From positions 7,699,068 through 7,763,067 of the forward strand of contig NC_069108.1 in NCBI RefSeq assembly GCF_947172395.1: a stretch of DNA of 64,000 nt, given 5' to 3'. The notes under the pieces were generated by a model. It saw only the letters and a list, made by a program, of their open reading frames with translations, ran no database searches and was not told the DNA's origin. A program made the translations under genes and the position numbers. Source of the DNA: Bicyclus anynana. Lineage: Eukaryota > Arthropoda > Insecta > Lepidoptera > Nymphalidae. Shown one piece after another: positions 41,371 through 52,397 of the stretch; the first letter of the stretch is position 1; the number at the start of each line of letters is the position of its first letter.

Positions 41371-43748
41371 TCTAATATATAAAATTCTCGTGTCGCGGTG
41401 TTCGAACTTGAACTCCTCCGAAACGACTCGACCGATTTTTGTGATCCTTAGCGTGATTGTCGGCCTGGGTGGAGAATCGGCCAACATCTATTTTTCATCC
41501 CCCTAAATGTTAAGGGTAGTCCACCCCTAAATTTTTTTTTATTTTTTAGGCAAAATTTTTTGTTTTTATTTTTTTATGACACAGCATACAAAAATACATA
41601 CAACCCTAAATTTTCACCCCTTTACGATCAACCCTTATATTTTATTTGTTAATTAAAAACTATACTATGCACAAAAATTAAGGGAGCAGAAAAAAAATCC
41701 AAATTTTTGGGGGATTTTCAACAGGCTGTAACTTATACAAAAATGGTCGTACAGCAAAAAAATAAAAAGCAAATTGTAGCTCTAAGTGTTTAGTTTTTGG
41801 ATCTGAGTTTGAAATTTTTTTTTTGAAAATATTTTTCGAGTAATTATAAGAAAACCACTGAAAAAAAAATTTTCGAAATTTTTTTGGTTTTTTTTTTAAT
41901 CTACGGACGTGGAAAAATTTTTTTCGACTCAACCTCCATATAGACCGGATAGCTTGTTTATTCAGATTTAATTTCGTTTTTTTTAAATCTCGATACGAGC
42001 ATTTCTCGCTGAGATATCGATGTTTGAATGGAAAAAGATCATTTTGTCTTTGATTACCAATATCTCAGCAACCAATGATCGCACAGAAATTTTGAGGTTG
42101 GTTTCAAAAATTTGAATAAATTCTCTGCAAGGATTGGCAATTGAATTTTGAAAAAAAATTTTTTTTTCAATCATTACATGAATTTGAAAAAGCATCCAAA
42201 AAAGGGCTTTTTGTCGTTTTTTGGAAAATCAAGCGCCCAATCAAAAATATTGCGGAAACCACTGACGTTAAGTGTGCCTTTTACTGTTCAATATACCCAC
42301 AAAAACCCTACAAAGTTTCAATTCAATCCAGCCAACCGTTTTTTTTTCCCACTTGATCGAATTTTTGAAAAAATTAAAGGAGCAAGAATTTCGCTCTGAA
42401 AATGTCATAATTTATGCTTTTGTGCTTGCGCACGTGTATGTGTGTGTTCCACAGTATTTTGTGACTCCAAACTCACTCTCCGAAGATGTATGTGTGTGTG
42501 TGTGTGTGTGTGTGTGGAAGTGACGAACCACAGGGTCTCAATCTCTGATAAAACCACACACATACACGTGCGCAAGCACAAAATCGTAAATTATGACATT
42601 TTCAGAGCGAAATTCTTGCTCCTTTAATTTTTTCAAAAATTCGATCAAGTGGGAAAAAAAAAACGGTTGGCTGGATTGAATTGAAACTTTGTAGGGTTTT
42701 TGTGGGTATATTGAACAGTAAAAGGCACACTTAACGTCAGTGGTTTCCGCAATATTTTTGATTGGGCGCTTGATTTTCCAAAAAACGACAAAAAGCCCTT
42801 TTTTGGATGCTTTTTCAAATTCATGTAATGATTGAAAAAAAATTTTTTTTTCAAAATTCAATTACCAATCCTTGCAGAGAGTTTATTCAAATTTTTGAAA
42901 CCAACCTCAAAATTTCTGTGCGATCATTGGTTGCTGAGATATTGGTAATCAAAGACAAAATGATCTTTTTCCATTCAAACATCGATATCTCAGCGAGAAA
43001 TGCTCGTATCGAGATTTAAAAAAAACGAAATTAAATCTGAATAAACAAGCTATCCGGTCCATATGGAGGTTGAGTCGAAAAAAATTTTTCCACGTCCGTA
43101 GATTAAAAAAAAAACCAAAAAAATTTCGAAAATATTTTTTTCAGTGGTTTTCTTATGATTACTCGAAAAATATTTTCAAAAAAAAAATTTCAAACTCAGA
43201 TCCAAAAACTAAACACTTAGAGCTACAATTTGCTTTTTATTTTTTTGCTGTACGACCATTTTTGTATAAGTTACAGCCTGTTGAAAATCCCCCAAAAATT
43301 TGGATTTTTTTTCTGCTCCCTTAATTTTTGTGCACAGTATATAATTTTTTTTGGTAAATTTTTTTTTTATTTTTTGATGACTTACAATAAAAAATCTCAT
43401 AATACTTTCAATTTTTCACCCCTCTACGATCAACCCCTATTTTTTATTTGTTAATTATAAACTTTAATTTTTTGGCAAAAACCCTAAAATAGCCCTTTTC
43501 TTTTTCCCATACAAATGATTTGTAACTAAAACGTAGTCAATTTGAGCTTTATTGTTACTGTATAAAGTTCATATTAATAATAATTAGAAAACGGGGTAGG
43601 GGTAGGGTAGTGGTAGGGTAGGGGTAGGGTAGGGTAGGGGTAGGGTAGGGTAGGGTAGGAGTAGGGTAGAGGTAGGGTAGGGGTAGCGTAGCGGTAGTTG
43701 AAAGTTTACATCGAGTTTCACGCGGACGAAGTCGCGGGCATCCGCTAG
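41371..43748 (+). mobile_element. Helitron carrying a nested palindromic element
   Basis: The 5' end is A|TCTAATATATAAAATTCTCG and the 3' end is 'GACGAAGTCGCGGGCATCCG' then CTAG|T. A GGGTA-rich minisatellite (43,590-43,690) precedes the 3' hairpin, as in the other Helitrons here. 'TTATTTGTTAATTA' with its preceding 30 bases is present on both sides of the nested element (41,616-41,655 and 43,412-43,457), so part of the Helitron is duplicated around it. Confidence 0.75.
41661..43341. mobile_element. Long AT-rich inverted-repeat (fold-back) element
   Basis: Arms of about 790 bp (41,661-42,446 and 42,551-43,341) are near-perfect inverted copies around a 104-bp centre with a (GT)n run. The termini TATACT.TGCACAAAAATTAA are flanked by TA, suggesting a Tc1/mariner-related non-autonomous element; that family call is inference. 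Mirror-image small ORFs in the two arms are by-products of the symmetry. Confidence 0.8.
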
Positions 43749-45192
43749 TATTTATCTAATTAACACTTATGATTTGTGCACCTTTATGACAAGAGTGAAT
43801 AGGCATTTTCTGGGCAAGCGCGCTCCAACCTAGAACTTATCAAACTGTGACGAAGGAGATACACAAAAAATCGTGCGACCTAGAAAACGAAAGGATCGGT
43901 CAGCTGAAAACGATTTTCATATGAAGTTTCACATTCATATTACGAATTTTTGTCAACAATTTGCAGCCACTTAAAATAAACGTTAACTGGTAATACGGCA
44001 AGACGTTATGGAACTAACAAATGAAATGTAATCTTTGAAAAAAATTCCGTTCACTTAAACTCAAAATAACAACAACAAGAAATTAACAATGCTCTAAAGT
44101 TCTAAACCGTTGAAAACTAATAAAATATTTGACAGGAGTTGTTTTTGTATAGACAGAGATTAGAGACAGAACATCATTGATTATTTGATTGCACATATTA
44201 GACAATCTGTAATTGATGATGTTCTGTGGTACCTACTAGATAGTAACAGTTGTGTACTGACGATTGTACGCCTTAGAGCTAAGTAAATCTAATTTATATA
44301 TATTAAATGCATAAGTTTGATATCTGTGTTTTACTGGATTCTCTCGCTAGTGACACGCAGTCTATTGTCTACAAGTGCAGTAGCTAAGCACCTCTAGGCT
44401 GCCAGTCCCCCGAAGCGGAGCGCGGCAGCGGAGCCGAGAAACTGAAAAACATTAACCAATAGGATTGCACAAAATCTCCACTCGTCATATGTGGATAGGA
44501 ACTTGCTAGCTTGTTTAAAAATTCATATAAAACCTGTAAGCGGAGCGAGGTTAAATAAATTAAAATTTATTTATTTATCATCGTCTGCAACTCCGCTACG
44601 CTCCCTCGCTCCGCTTTGGTGGATTTTAGCGCTCTCTTTTATCACACCGCAACAATACAGAAAGCGATGATTTTGCTGTCTCTTATGTTGTAAAATGTAT
44701 GTAGAGAATAATCTTGTAGACTGCAGAACCAGTGGTGTGCACTCCACAGAAGCAAACGTGCACTGCTTACCCGGCAGACTTCTTACAAACCTGTATTGGG
44801 GAGGATTTTTTCCCGTTTGAATTTACTTACTCCAGTTAAAGACCTTGTGCACACCACTGAACAAAATTAAACAAGTATGTAAACTTCCAAATTGTTTTAT
44901 TTACAGGGTCAAACTAAAAAAAAATATTCAGGGTTAAAATAAAAGTTATTATTAAGTTATTTTAATAAAAAAAAAAGAAATATTGATGTGTCATTATTAT
45001 CAGCCTATGTGAGTCTCCATTTTGGTCTCCATACAGGGGCAGGCCTCCCTTCGTATGATTCACACGGCCTCCCCTTGCAACACATGCATTTACAGTCCCC
45101 GTATAATCCATTTACAGTCCCCGTATAATCTAATTACAGTCCCCGTATAATCCATTAACAGTCCCCGTATAATCCATTTACAGTCCCCGTAT
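43749..45192. other. Downstream part of duplicated unit A
   Basis: From about 43,835 this matches 52,785 onward (unit B). It includes a CG-rich patch with 'GCGGAGCGAGG' and its inverse 'CCCTCGCTCCGC' (44,405-44,620). No gene is seen; short frames differ between the two copies and are not conserved. Confidence 0.6.
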
Positions 45193-45193
45193 A
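45089..45193. repeat. 22-bp minisatellite, five copies
   Basis: It is the inverted counterpart of the array at 3,496-3,585 (unit reads CAGTCCCCGTATAATCCAT). The equivalent place in unit B (54,014) has lost it. Confidence 0.9.
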
Positions 45194-46063
45194 AATCCCC
45201 TCTGCATATTCTATTCAGCTAAATGGCACTAATATATATTGTAAAATGTGAATGTAATATATCGTGAAAAGTGAAAGTAAAATCGGACACTGACAATTTC
45301 GATTCACGAACTACGCCTCCCGTCTCATCTCGGCTCCTCGCTATCTATCGCAAGCAATACTATAGGCCAGAGTTAAATAGGGATGACTTTTTTTTCGTTT
45401 GTTTATTTCATAGTGTGGAGCTTAGATACATAAATAATAGGTTGTAAAGGAATTTATTTATTGTTTCTATAATTTTGTACAATTTAGTTTCTACAAGTGA
45501 AATCTTTCAATAACGTCCCATCATGGTGGAAGCGCTACTTGCCGATTATAAATTTACATGTAATCTTTATACCGAAGTGGTGCTTTCAATAGTGTCCCAA
45601 CAAAGGTGGAAGCACTACTTACCACACTACTCTGTCTAATGGTAAGAGATTAGAAGATCTTTAGGCTTGAGTTGGCCGCCATATAGCCGTTCGCCGTGAG
45701 ACAACCGATAGCGCGGGTCAGTCTACCATTAGCGCCATCTAGTTTTGGCGGAGTGAATTAATCTTGTTACAAGGTGTAATTATATGTAGGTGTCAAAGGT
45801 GTGAAGTATCGTTGAATAGGTCTTTGAAAGTTGTAAGGGGTCATAAACCAACATATTTAAATTTAGGGATCCGTTTGTAAAAATTAAGCTTTTAAGAGCT
45901 AATTTTTGTTAGTCATTGTGTCCGCACCCTCTACTGGTTATGGGATTAAAGTGTTAACATAATCTATGGAACCCTACACTGCGCGTGACCCGACACCCAC
46001 ATGGCCGGTTTTATATTTTTTCACGTAGTGTGGATGGCATCACCAAAATAAATATATGTATAC
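45194..46063. other. Intergenic segment, mostly absent from unit B
   Basis: 45,031-45,900 has no counterpart in unit B, where the sequence jumps from 'TTTTGGTCTCC' straight to 'AATTTCTGTTAGTTATTG'. No gene is seen. Confidence 0.6.
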
Positions 46064-46570
46064 ACATAGCTGGGCATTAACTCGTTAATCCGTTAATCGT
46101 TAATTAACGAAGTTAACATTTTGATTAACGGATTAACTTTTAAGTTAACTTTTAAAAATGTTAACGGACCCGTTAACTTCCGTTAATATGCAGAAGCCCG
46201 TTAATCGTTAATCCAATGCCTACTAATTACCGCGCGACGCGATTAACAGGTTAAGACAAGTAAGAAATTATGATTTTTTTTCAAAGAAATCAACAAATTA
46301 CTATATTTATGTTAAAATTATAGATAAAATCAACTAAAATCAATTTATGGCAGTTTTCCCCAGTGCTCACCCTTATTTTTCCAATGGGGATTTCACACAA
46401 TGATATAAAAATGCAATATTAACCAGTCATATTAACGGATTAACGATTAACGTTAACTTGCGTTAATTCTTCCGGAATGTAACGCTTTAACGTTTAACGA
46501 AGCTAACTTTTTTTGTAGCGGATTAGCGATTAACGAAGTTAACTATTTGATTAACGGTGCCCAGCTATGT
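46064..46570. mobile_element. MITE with ACATAGCTGGGCA termini
   Basis: 507 bp with perfect inverted ends ACATAGCTGGGCA/TGCCCAGCTATGT, flanked by GTATAC on both sides. The interior is largely GTTAACG/CGTTAATC motifs in both orientations. The GCTGGGCA ending recalls hAT termini, but a clean 8-bp duplication is not seen. It is absent from unit B. Confidence 0.75.
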
Positions 46571-47327
46571 GTATACAACAGTATACGATGAACCCTTCAA
46601 GGTCATCGACCAAAGTATCAGTCCTATTTAAATCTACCAATCAAAAAACAACACGCATTTTTATTGATCACTTCCTATTCCTATTTTACTACAATTTACA
46701 AAATATTTTATTTGTTTAAATAAAAAAAATATATTTACAATCACAAAACTAAATGGAAACAAAGTTGGCAAATGTAAATTAAAATGCTGGAGGCGGGTAG
46801 CCCTATTACATGTTTACGAACGCGCGGCTGTAGGTATTTATTTAAAAAAATACGGCCGGGTTGGAATACTCTTTAAATATTTACTCTGACTAAGCCTTGG
46901 GTAAATCATAAAATACTCTAATTCTAAAAGGATTTTATAGACACGTTAGATCGTGATCTTAAACTTCTGACATAGGAGTAACGTCTAACAAGCCTAGATA
47001 ATTGGTCTGAGCATAAACAGATATGTCTGTGTTGACGTAAGTATTTTTTGACGTCTGTCTATATCGTTTACGTAACACGTATGACGTAGTGCTACTGCTA
47101 GTGATTATTACTCTTTGGTTTCTACTTTCTTCTAATTACAAATAAAAAGCAGAGGGATACAGTATTTATTGTATAAAATTAATATAAATCAAGAAAAAAA
47201 AAAGGTTAATACACATTTCTAAATGTTTATAAATATCAATAATAAGTACAAACTTTAAAATAAATTGTCGAAGTGACCTTACAGAAAAATTAAAATCCGT
47301 AAAACACAAACTATACCAAGAATCAAG
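46571..47327. promoter_or_regulatory. Upstream region of copy 2, conserved with copy 3
   Basis: 46,600-47,327 matches 57,740-58,900 apart from insertions, right up to the ATG. It contains the segments also found inverted at 3,020-3,440. Conservation reflects the recent duplication, so it does not by itself prove promoter function. Confidence 0.5.
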
Positions 47328-47979
47328 ATGCAGTGCTGCGTGCCTTTCTGCGTAAATACTTCAGACAATGCGTCAACATCTGCGGGAACAGGAATTACCT
47401 TTCATGAGTGAGTAGAGTTATTTCTGTCTATCCGATGACTTTCAGCCAAGCAGAGTAGCACACGCATACTTACACTTCTGTAAACCAGTTTTAGCTGACT
47501 TTTGAGATGCAGCAACTGACCTACAGAATAACCAAGTACTTAGCTATAAGTATGACATTGTGCACTCACTTTGCATTGACAATGAATGATTAAACTTTCT
47601 TAGTTACTTTCATATCAGTAAGTAGTTATGAGCACTTGTAAAACTAATAGTATCAAATTAATAATTCCAGAATCCTGTGTTTATAATTTCATTATCTATG
47701 CTGGATGTTGTGCGTGTGTCCATATGTTTATTATCTGATCCTTGTATTTAACTGTATCAGGACATGTTAGAGCTGTTATTTTGTTTGTTATTCAGGTTAT
47801 CCAGGTTACCCAGAGAAGAAAGTCTCCATGCTGCTTGGCTCAGAACTCTCGGCACACAAGACCATCACCTGCCTGACCCTGCTGTAGTCTGCTCACAGCA
47901 TTTTTTAGATGAAGACTTTTCTGAAACAAAGAGTTGTGTAAGGCAGATTTGCTCTAATGCTATACCTACAACAGTGCAG
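47328..47979 (+). CDS. Copy 2 THAP domain (exons 1 and 2)
   Basis: Exon 1 is 80 nt and exon 2 175 nt; together 85 residues. Two possible acceptors for exon 2 differ by 9 nt (TTCAG|GTTATCC at 47,796 and TCCAG|GTTACCC at 47,805). The second matches the only option in copy 1 and gives the usual THAP spacing; use of the first would add three residues. Confidence 0.87.
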
Positions 47980-50900
47980 GTCAGTTGATCGTAATGTTTT
48001 TATTTGTGATTGTTAACATAGGAAGGGCTAAGATATACCTATAGCAGCATTACTCACATACAATCAGTAATGTAGAAGTAACTATTGGTATACTTACAGA
48101 TGTGCATGATATGCCTGGACACTGACAGTAAGCTCTCTCTAATGAGTGAACACAAGTTGGAGGAGACATATGAACAGCTAACTGGACTGTCTGTGAGTTG
48201 ACAATATCATCGTTTCTACTATGTGATATAACTGTGGAGGGAATTGAGATATCATCTCATCACCTTAATTGGTATTTAGATGTCTGTGAATCTTTAATTT
48301 AAAAAAATAACAACAGATTTTGACGAATTAGTGTAATCAATTAAATTTATTTTACCAAGACAGAGATTGAGCCAAAGTTCAGACAAAAATAAACAAGTGA
48401 TGCACTGTTGTGTAATGTAGTGTGCACTCACAGAATATAACACAAAATGAATCCCCAAGTTCTTCAACTTCTCTTACCAAACCTGTATTGACAGTCTTTT
48501 AATAATTCTGTGCAGTTGTTTCAGTTGTGTCGTGGAAACCTGAAGCAAACACTCTGTGTGCTGTGTGCTCAGAGATTGATTAACTTCAGTAGATTTAGAG
48601 ACTTGTGCTTGAGAGCCCATTCACTGATGACAGACTTACTTGCACAAGATGAATCAGTGAGTATTTAGTAATTACAATTTACTAGTTTGATCCAAATTGA
48701 TGAATCAGTGAGTATTTAGTAATTACAATTTACTAGTTTGATCCAAATTGATGAATCAGTGAGTATTTAGTAATTACAATTTACTTAAACCTGACATTGG
48801 AGAACATGTTGTTATCTCTAAGTGTATTTGGCAGATCCTGGGGTCCTGGGTTTGAGTCCTTGGTCATGCTATAAAATATTGAGCTTCTCAGTCATGAAGT
48901 TGGTGGTGTTACACCCGTTGCATCTGTGACCATGTTAAGTCAGTTATCATTATCATCTAATAGTGATTGTACTACAGAGTAGGCCTGAGCCCACCAATCT
49001 GCATTGGAGCAGTGTGGGGAATCTAAGGTACAAATGCCCAGTCATCTAAGGAAGGATGTATCTATCGCTCTGTAGTCTGATAGGCTAATGATGATGATGA
49101 TGATGATGACATTATGTTGTTACCTTCCTTTAGTAAAGTATCTGAAGGAAAGCAAACAGTTCAATTGTTTCAGATTACTATTCAACATAAGGAACTGATG
49201 AACTGCGCAACAAAACATCTGCAGTGTAACTTAACACAGACGACGTTAGGAGCAGACTACTGTGACTTGTACATAGATCACACTGATGAAGAGGAACAGA
49301 CAGCAGCAGAGGAATCTGTAGTGAAAGATGTTGCATCAGTTGTGGTGAAGAATGAATACAGTTCTGACTCCATGTCAAATGCTGATAACTCTACATTGGT
49401 ACACAAAGATGACAATGACAGAAACCGTTCCAACAATGACTGTGTCTTGGACGATGAATACTCTGACATGAGCATCGAGCTGGAATCTAGACTACTGGAC
49501 GAAGCTATAGGTGAAGCTCTTCATAACAAAACAACAGCTTGCTGGGCTGCAGTCACAGAACATACTGAAACAGAGAGTTTCATAAAGAGTGAAAGTGTTG
49601 TCTTTGAATGTTCATTTTGTGATAAGGAGTTTCTGCAAGAAATTACATACTTGGAACATTTAAGCAAACATTCATCATTCATTCAGGTGAGATGTTTACT
49701 TCTTGATGGAGGTGGTGTATGGCCTCTGCATATCTATCATACAATACCCTTTGCGGACGGACAGACGTGTTATGAATGAGTTTTGTATTTGGCAGGTAGT
49801 TGGCGGCGAAGCTGCATGTGATGCATCACAAGTGTGCGAGCCTCGTGCAGCTGTGAGCCGCAGCGGTGACTCACTCGTGCTGCAGAACAAGTCAGTATAC
49901 AACGACGCTGCATGTGATGCATCACAAGTGTGCGAGCCTCGTGCAGATGTGAGCCGCAGCGGTGACTCACTCGTGCTGCAGAACAAATCAGTATACAACG
50001 ACGCTGCATGTGATGCATCACAAGTGTGCGAGCCTCGTGCAGATGTGAGCCGCAGCGGTGACTCACTTTTCAACTGTACATATTCTGTACACTTACTTTG
50101 GGGCTAGATATGTGTGTATTGTTTAAGTACATTTATATTTATTTATTAATTGGACCCGGTACCCGCACAGAGATTCCATGGAATGCTAAGATTAGGAAGA
50201 GTTAACTTCTTAATATATAAATGTGAAAGGTCATCTTGAAGACTGCTTGACGTAGAAAGAAATTTGGCAGGGATATAGTCTATAGTTAGTTAGTATCCGC
50301 TAAGAACGGATTTTGCGATAAGGCTGGATTAAAGAGGTCTAAGGTAAAAAAAAGTCGTGAGCTAGTATGTTATACATACAGAACAAAGATCGTTGGGATA
50401 TGTGTAAAATAAATAAGGCCCTATTCTTAAAAAAAATATTGCACAAATAACAAAGATATTTGTAAATTTTTTCATGTCATATTTATGTAGTTGCTCAGCA
50501 AGCAAACTCACATTATGCTGCAATGTTTCACAGGACAGGAAGTCGGAGGCTGAATGATGTCCCTCCCCCGGCTGCAGACTGCGCTCAGGCTTTAGGTGAG
50601 GGGCTAGTGGACTTGTTTGTGACTTTTTCTGTTTCCTATGGTGTTGGTATTGTCACATTAAACCCTATTGCTGAGTTCGTCAGGTTTGTGATGTAGGTAT
50701 AACATCGTAGATAGATGGAACTCGAGTGTTCTAATAGTCGCCTTGTGTACCGCCGATATAGACTGAGAGCGATGGACTGCATCTGTTTTGCATCTGTCGA
50801 GTGTTATTGTATAGACAGATGTGTGGGGCATCTGCGTCGGTCACGGAGGTCGACATCTTGAGGTACACAGTAATGCACTGGGAGTTGCCGTGTAACTGTT

Positions 50901-52397
50901 TAATGTTTGCTCAATTATTCAGTATTGGTAAATATTGCGGGAGCGACGTTCAGGCGCACAGATAGTAGAAGTAGAGCTGTCGCAAAGATTTGTCGGAGTA
51001 AATTATAAGAAGACTGTTTTGTTTCAGTCGCTCCACTGTCCGCGAGACTTGCGGCAAACAACGACCACACAGTGCAGGCAACTGAAGAAGCAGCTGCGAC
51101 CCGGAAAACTGAACAAATCCTTGAGACTGGCGTTGGCAAACTGAACAAGCAATCATCTCAGAATGGCACTGAAATATATACAGATATAAATAGATTCACA
51201 AACTGTGTAGTACAGTTATATGATATTTTCAAGAAACCCAAAAAACCTGTACTAGATGAGAATCCACGCCTGAAAACCCACACTGATGCAAAGCCTTATT
51301 CTTGTGAGATGTGCAATTATAAATGCACACACAAAAGTAGTTTAAGGCAGCATATGAAAACTCACACTGGCGAAAAACCTTTTTGTTGTAAGGTATGTAA
51401 TTATAAATCTGCACTGAAACATCATTTATTAAATCACATGAAAACTCACAATGGCGAAAAGCCTTTTTGTTGTGAGATATGTAATTATAGATGTGCACAG
51501 AAAGATAATTTAAAAAAACATAAAAGAATCCACACTGGCGAAAAGCGTTTTTCTTGTGACATTTGCAATTATAAATGTATACAGAAACATCATTTATTAT
51601 ATCACATGAAAACGCACACTGATGCAAAGCCTTATTCTTGTGAGATGTGCAATTATAAATGTGCACGTAAACATCATTTATTATATCACATGAAAACGCA
51701 CACTGGCGAAAAGCCTTTTTCTAGTAAGATTTGCAATTATAAATGTACAGTAAAAAATAATTTATTGCAACACATGAGAACGCACACTGGCGAAAAGCCT
51801 TTTTGTTGTGAGATTTGCAATTATAAATGTGCACAGAAAGGTGATTTAAAAAAACATAAAAAAATCCACACTGGCGAAAAGCCTTTTTCTTGTGAGATTT
51901 GCAATTATAAATGTGCACGTAAACAACATTTATTAGATCACATGAAAACGCACACTGGTGAGAAACCTTATTCTTGTCAGATTTGCAATTATAAATGTAT
52001 ACAGAAACATCATTTATTAGATCACATGAAAACGCACACTGGTGAGAAACCATTTTCTTGTGAGATTTGCAATTATAAAAGTGCACGTAAACATAATTTA
52101 TTGCAACATATGAAAACACACACTAGTGAGAAGCCTTTTTGTTGTGAGATATGTAATTACAGAAGTGCACACAAAGGTGATATAAAAAAACATAAAAGAA
52201 CCCACACTGGCGAAAAGCCTTTTTGTTGTGAGATTTGCAATTATAAATGTTCACACAAAGGTGATTTAAACAGACATAAAAGAACCCACACTGGCGATAA
52301 GCCCTTTTCTTGTGAGACATGCAATTACAAATCTGCAGAAAGATGTAATTTATTGCAACATAAAATGAGAATGCACACTCACACTAAGTCTCAGTAA
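47328..52397 (+). CDS. THAP-ZAD-C2H2 zinc-finger gene, copy 2 (13 fingers)
   Basis: Exons: 47,328-47,407, 47,805-47,979, 48,100-48,192, 48,525-48,656, 49,174-49,686, 49,796-49,890, 50,534-50,595 and 51,028-52,397 (839 residues if joined this way). Domain order is as in copy 1. Exons 1-5 have clear splice signals and matching phases. Exon 6 holds the 32-residue repeat; only its first unit keeps a GTCAGT donor, since the second has ATCAGT. Read through instead, exon 6 reaches a stop at 50,107 and the fingers would be lost. One of the 13 fingers has lost a zinc cysteine. The THAP half has a C for R change relative to copy 3 ('RQICSNAIP' against 'RQIRSNAIP'). Confidence 0.8.
48100..48656 (+). CDS. 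Copy 2 ZAD (exons 3 and 4)
   Basis: Exon 3 (48,100-48,192) and exon 4 (48,525-48,656, 132 nt, one Gly codon shorter than copy 1). Cysteine pairs are 'CMIC' and 'CVLC'. The donor of exon 4 lies in the first unit of a 51-bp tandem repeat. Confidence 0.88.
48649..48790 (+). repeat. 51-bp tandem repeat carrying a splice donor
   Basis: Units start at 48,649, 48,700 and 48,751, and each begins GATGAATCA|GTGAGTATTT, the end of exon 4 and its donor. Copy 3 has two units (60,219 and 60,270) and copy 1 a single one (32,669). In frame, any downstream donor would bring in a TAG. Confidence 0.92.
48791..49173 (+). repeat. SINE-like sequence in intron 4
   Basis: It contains 'CTGGGTTTGAGTCC' (B-box-like) and 'CCACCAATCTGCATTGGAGC', and ends in a (GATGAT)n tail (49,088-49,110). 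The same sequence is in copy 3 with a longer (GAT)n tail, and a degraded version is in copy 1. Confidence 0.65.
49174..49686 (+). CDS. Copy 2 acidic linker and single C2H2 finger (exon 5)
   Basis: 513 nt, phase 0 at both ends. Acidic/serine-rich, ending with the finger 'CSFCDKEFLQEITYLEHLSK' then H, and 'HSSFIQ' before GTGAGA. The 'DYCDLYIDHTDEEEQ' block aligns with the minus-strand gene. Confidence 0.87.
49796..50107 (+). CDS. Copy 2 repeat exon (about 2.7 units of 32 residues)
   Basis: After TTTGGCAG|GTAGTT, the leader VVGGE is followed by 96-bp units starting at 49,811. The unit reads 'CDASQVCEPRA', 'AVSRSGDSLVLQ' and 'NKSVYNDA'. The third unit breaks off at GACTCACTTTTC and a stop follows at 50,105-50,107. 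If the donor at 49,891 is used, only one unit is translated. Confidence 0.7.
   Translation, partial: VVGGEAACDASQVCEPRAAVSRSGDSLVLQNKSVYNDAACDASQVCEPRADVSRSGDSLVLQNKSVYNDAACDASQVCEPRADVSRSGDSLFNCTYSVHLLWG
49811..50070 (+). repeat. 96-bp minisatellite, 2.7 units in copy 2
   Basis: Units begin at 49,811, 49,907 and 50,003, the last one cut short. The second and third have GCAGATGTGAGC (Asp) where copy 3 has GCAGCTGTGAGC (Ala); copy 1 also has the Asp form, so Asp is probably ancestral. Confidence 0.95.
50534..50595 (+). CDS. Copy 2 62-nt exon
   Basis: Bounded by TTCACAG|GACAGG and TTTAG|GTGAGG. Only one phase is open ('TGSRRLNDVPPPAADCAQAL'); the other two hit a stop within 8 codons. Identical in sequence to copy 1 exon 7. 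Confidence 0.65.
50596..51027. other. Intron 7 of copy 2
   Basis: Matches copy 1 at 35,041-35,335 and 38,226-38,388 without the MITE cluster, so it gives the pre-insertion state. Confidence 0.7.
51028..52397 (+). CDS. Copy 2 finger exon: 13 C2H2 fingers
   Basis: Acceptor TTTCAG|TCGCTCC as in copy 1. Thirteen 28-residue fingers are present. Finger 6 reads 'FSSKICNYKCTVKNNLLQHM', with Ser in place of the first zinc-binding Cys, so it is probably unfolded. Fingers 3-6 and 7-10 share helix order (LKKHK, HLL.H, HHLL.H, NLLQH), a four-finger block duplication independent of the one in copy 1. The end 'MHTHTKSQ' differs from copy 1. Confidence 0.9.

Noticed and set aside
42141..43019. Paired open frames in the arms of the long palindrome
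   Set aside because: Identical frames on opposite strands arise from the inverted repeat, are Lys/Phe-rich from AT content and have no motif.
43565..43700. GGGTAGGGTAG repeats as possible telomeric sequence (also 5,727-5,757 and 57,607-57,645)
   Set aside because: The insect telomere repeat is TTAGG. These tracts lie inside Helitrons before the 3' hairpin and vary in unit, so they are element-internal minisatellites.
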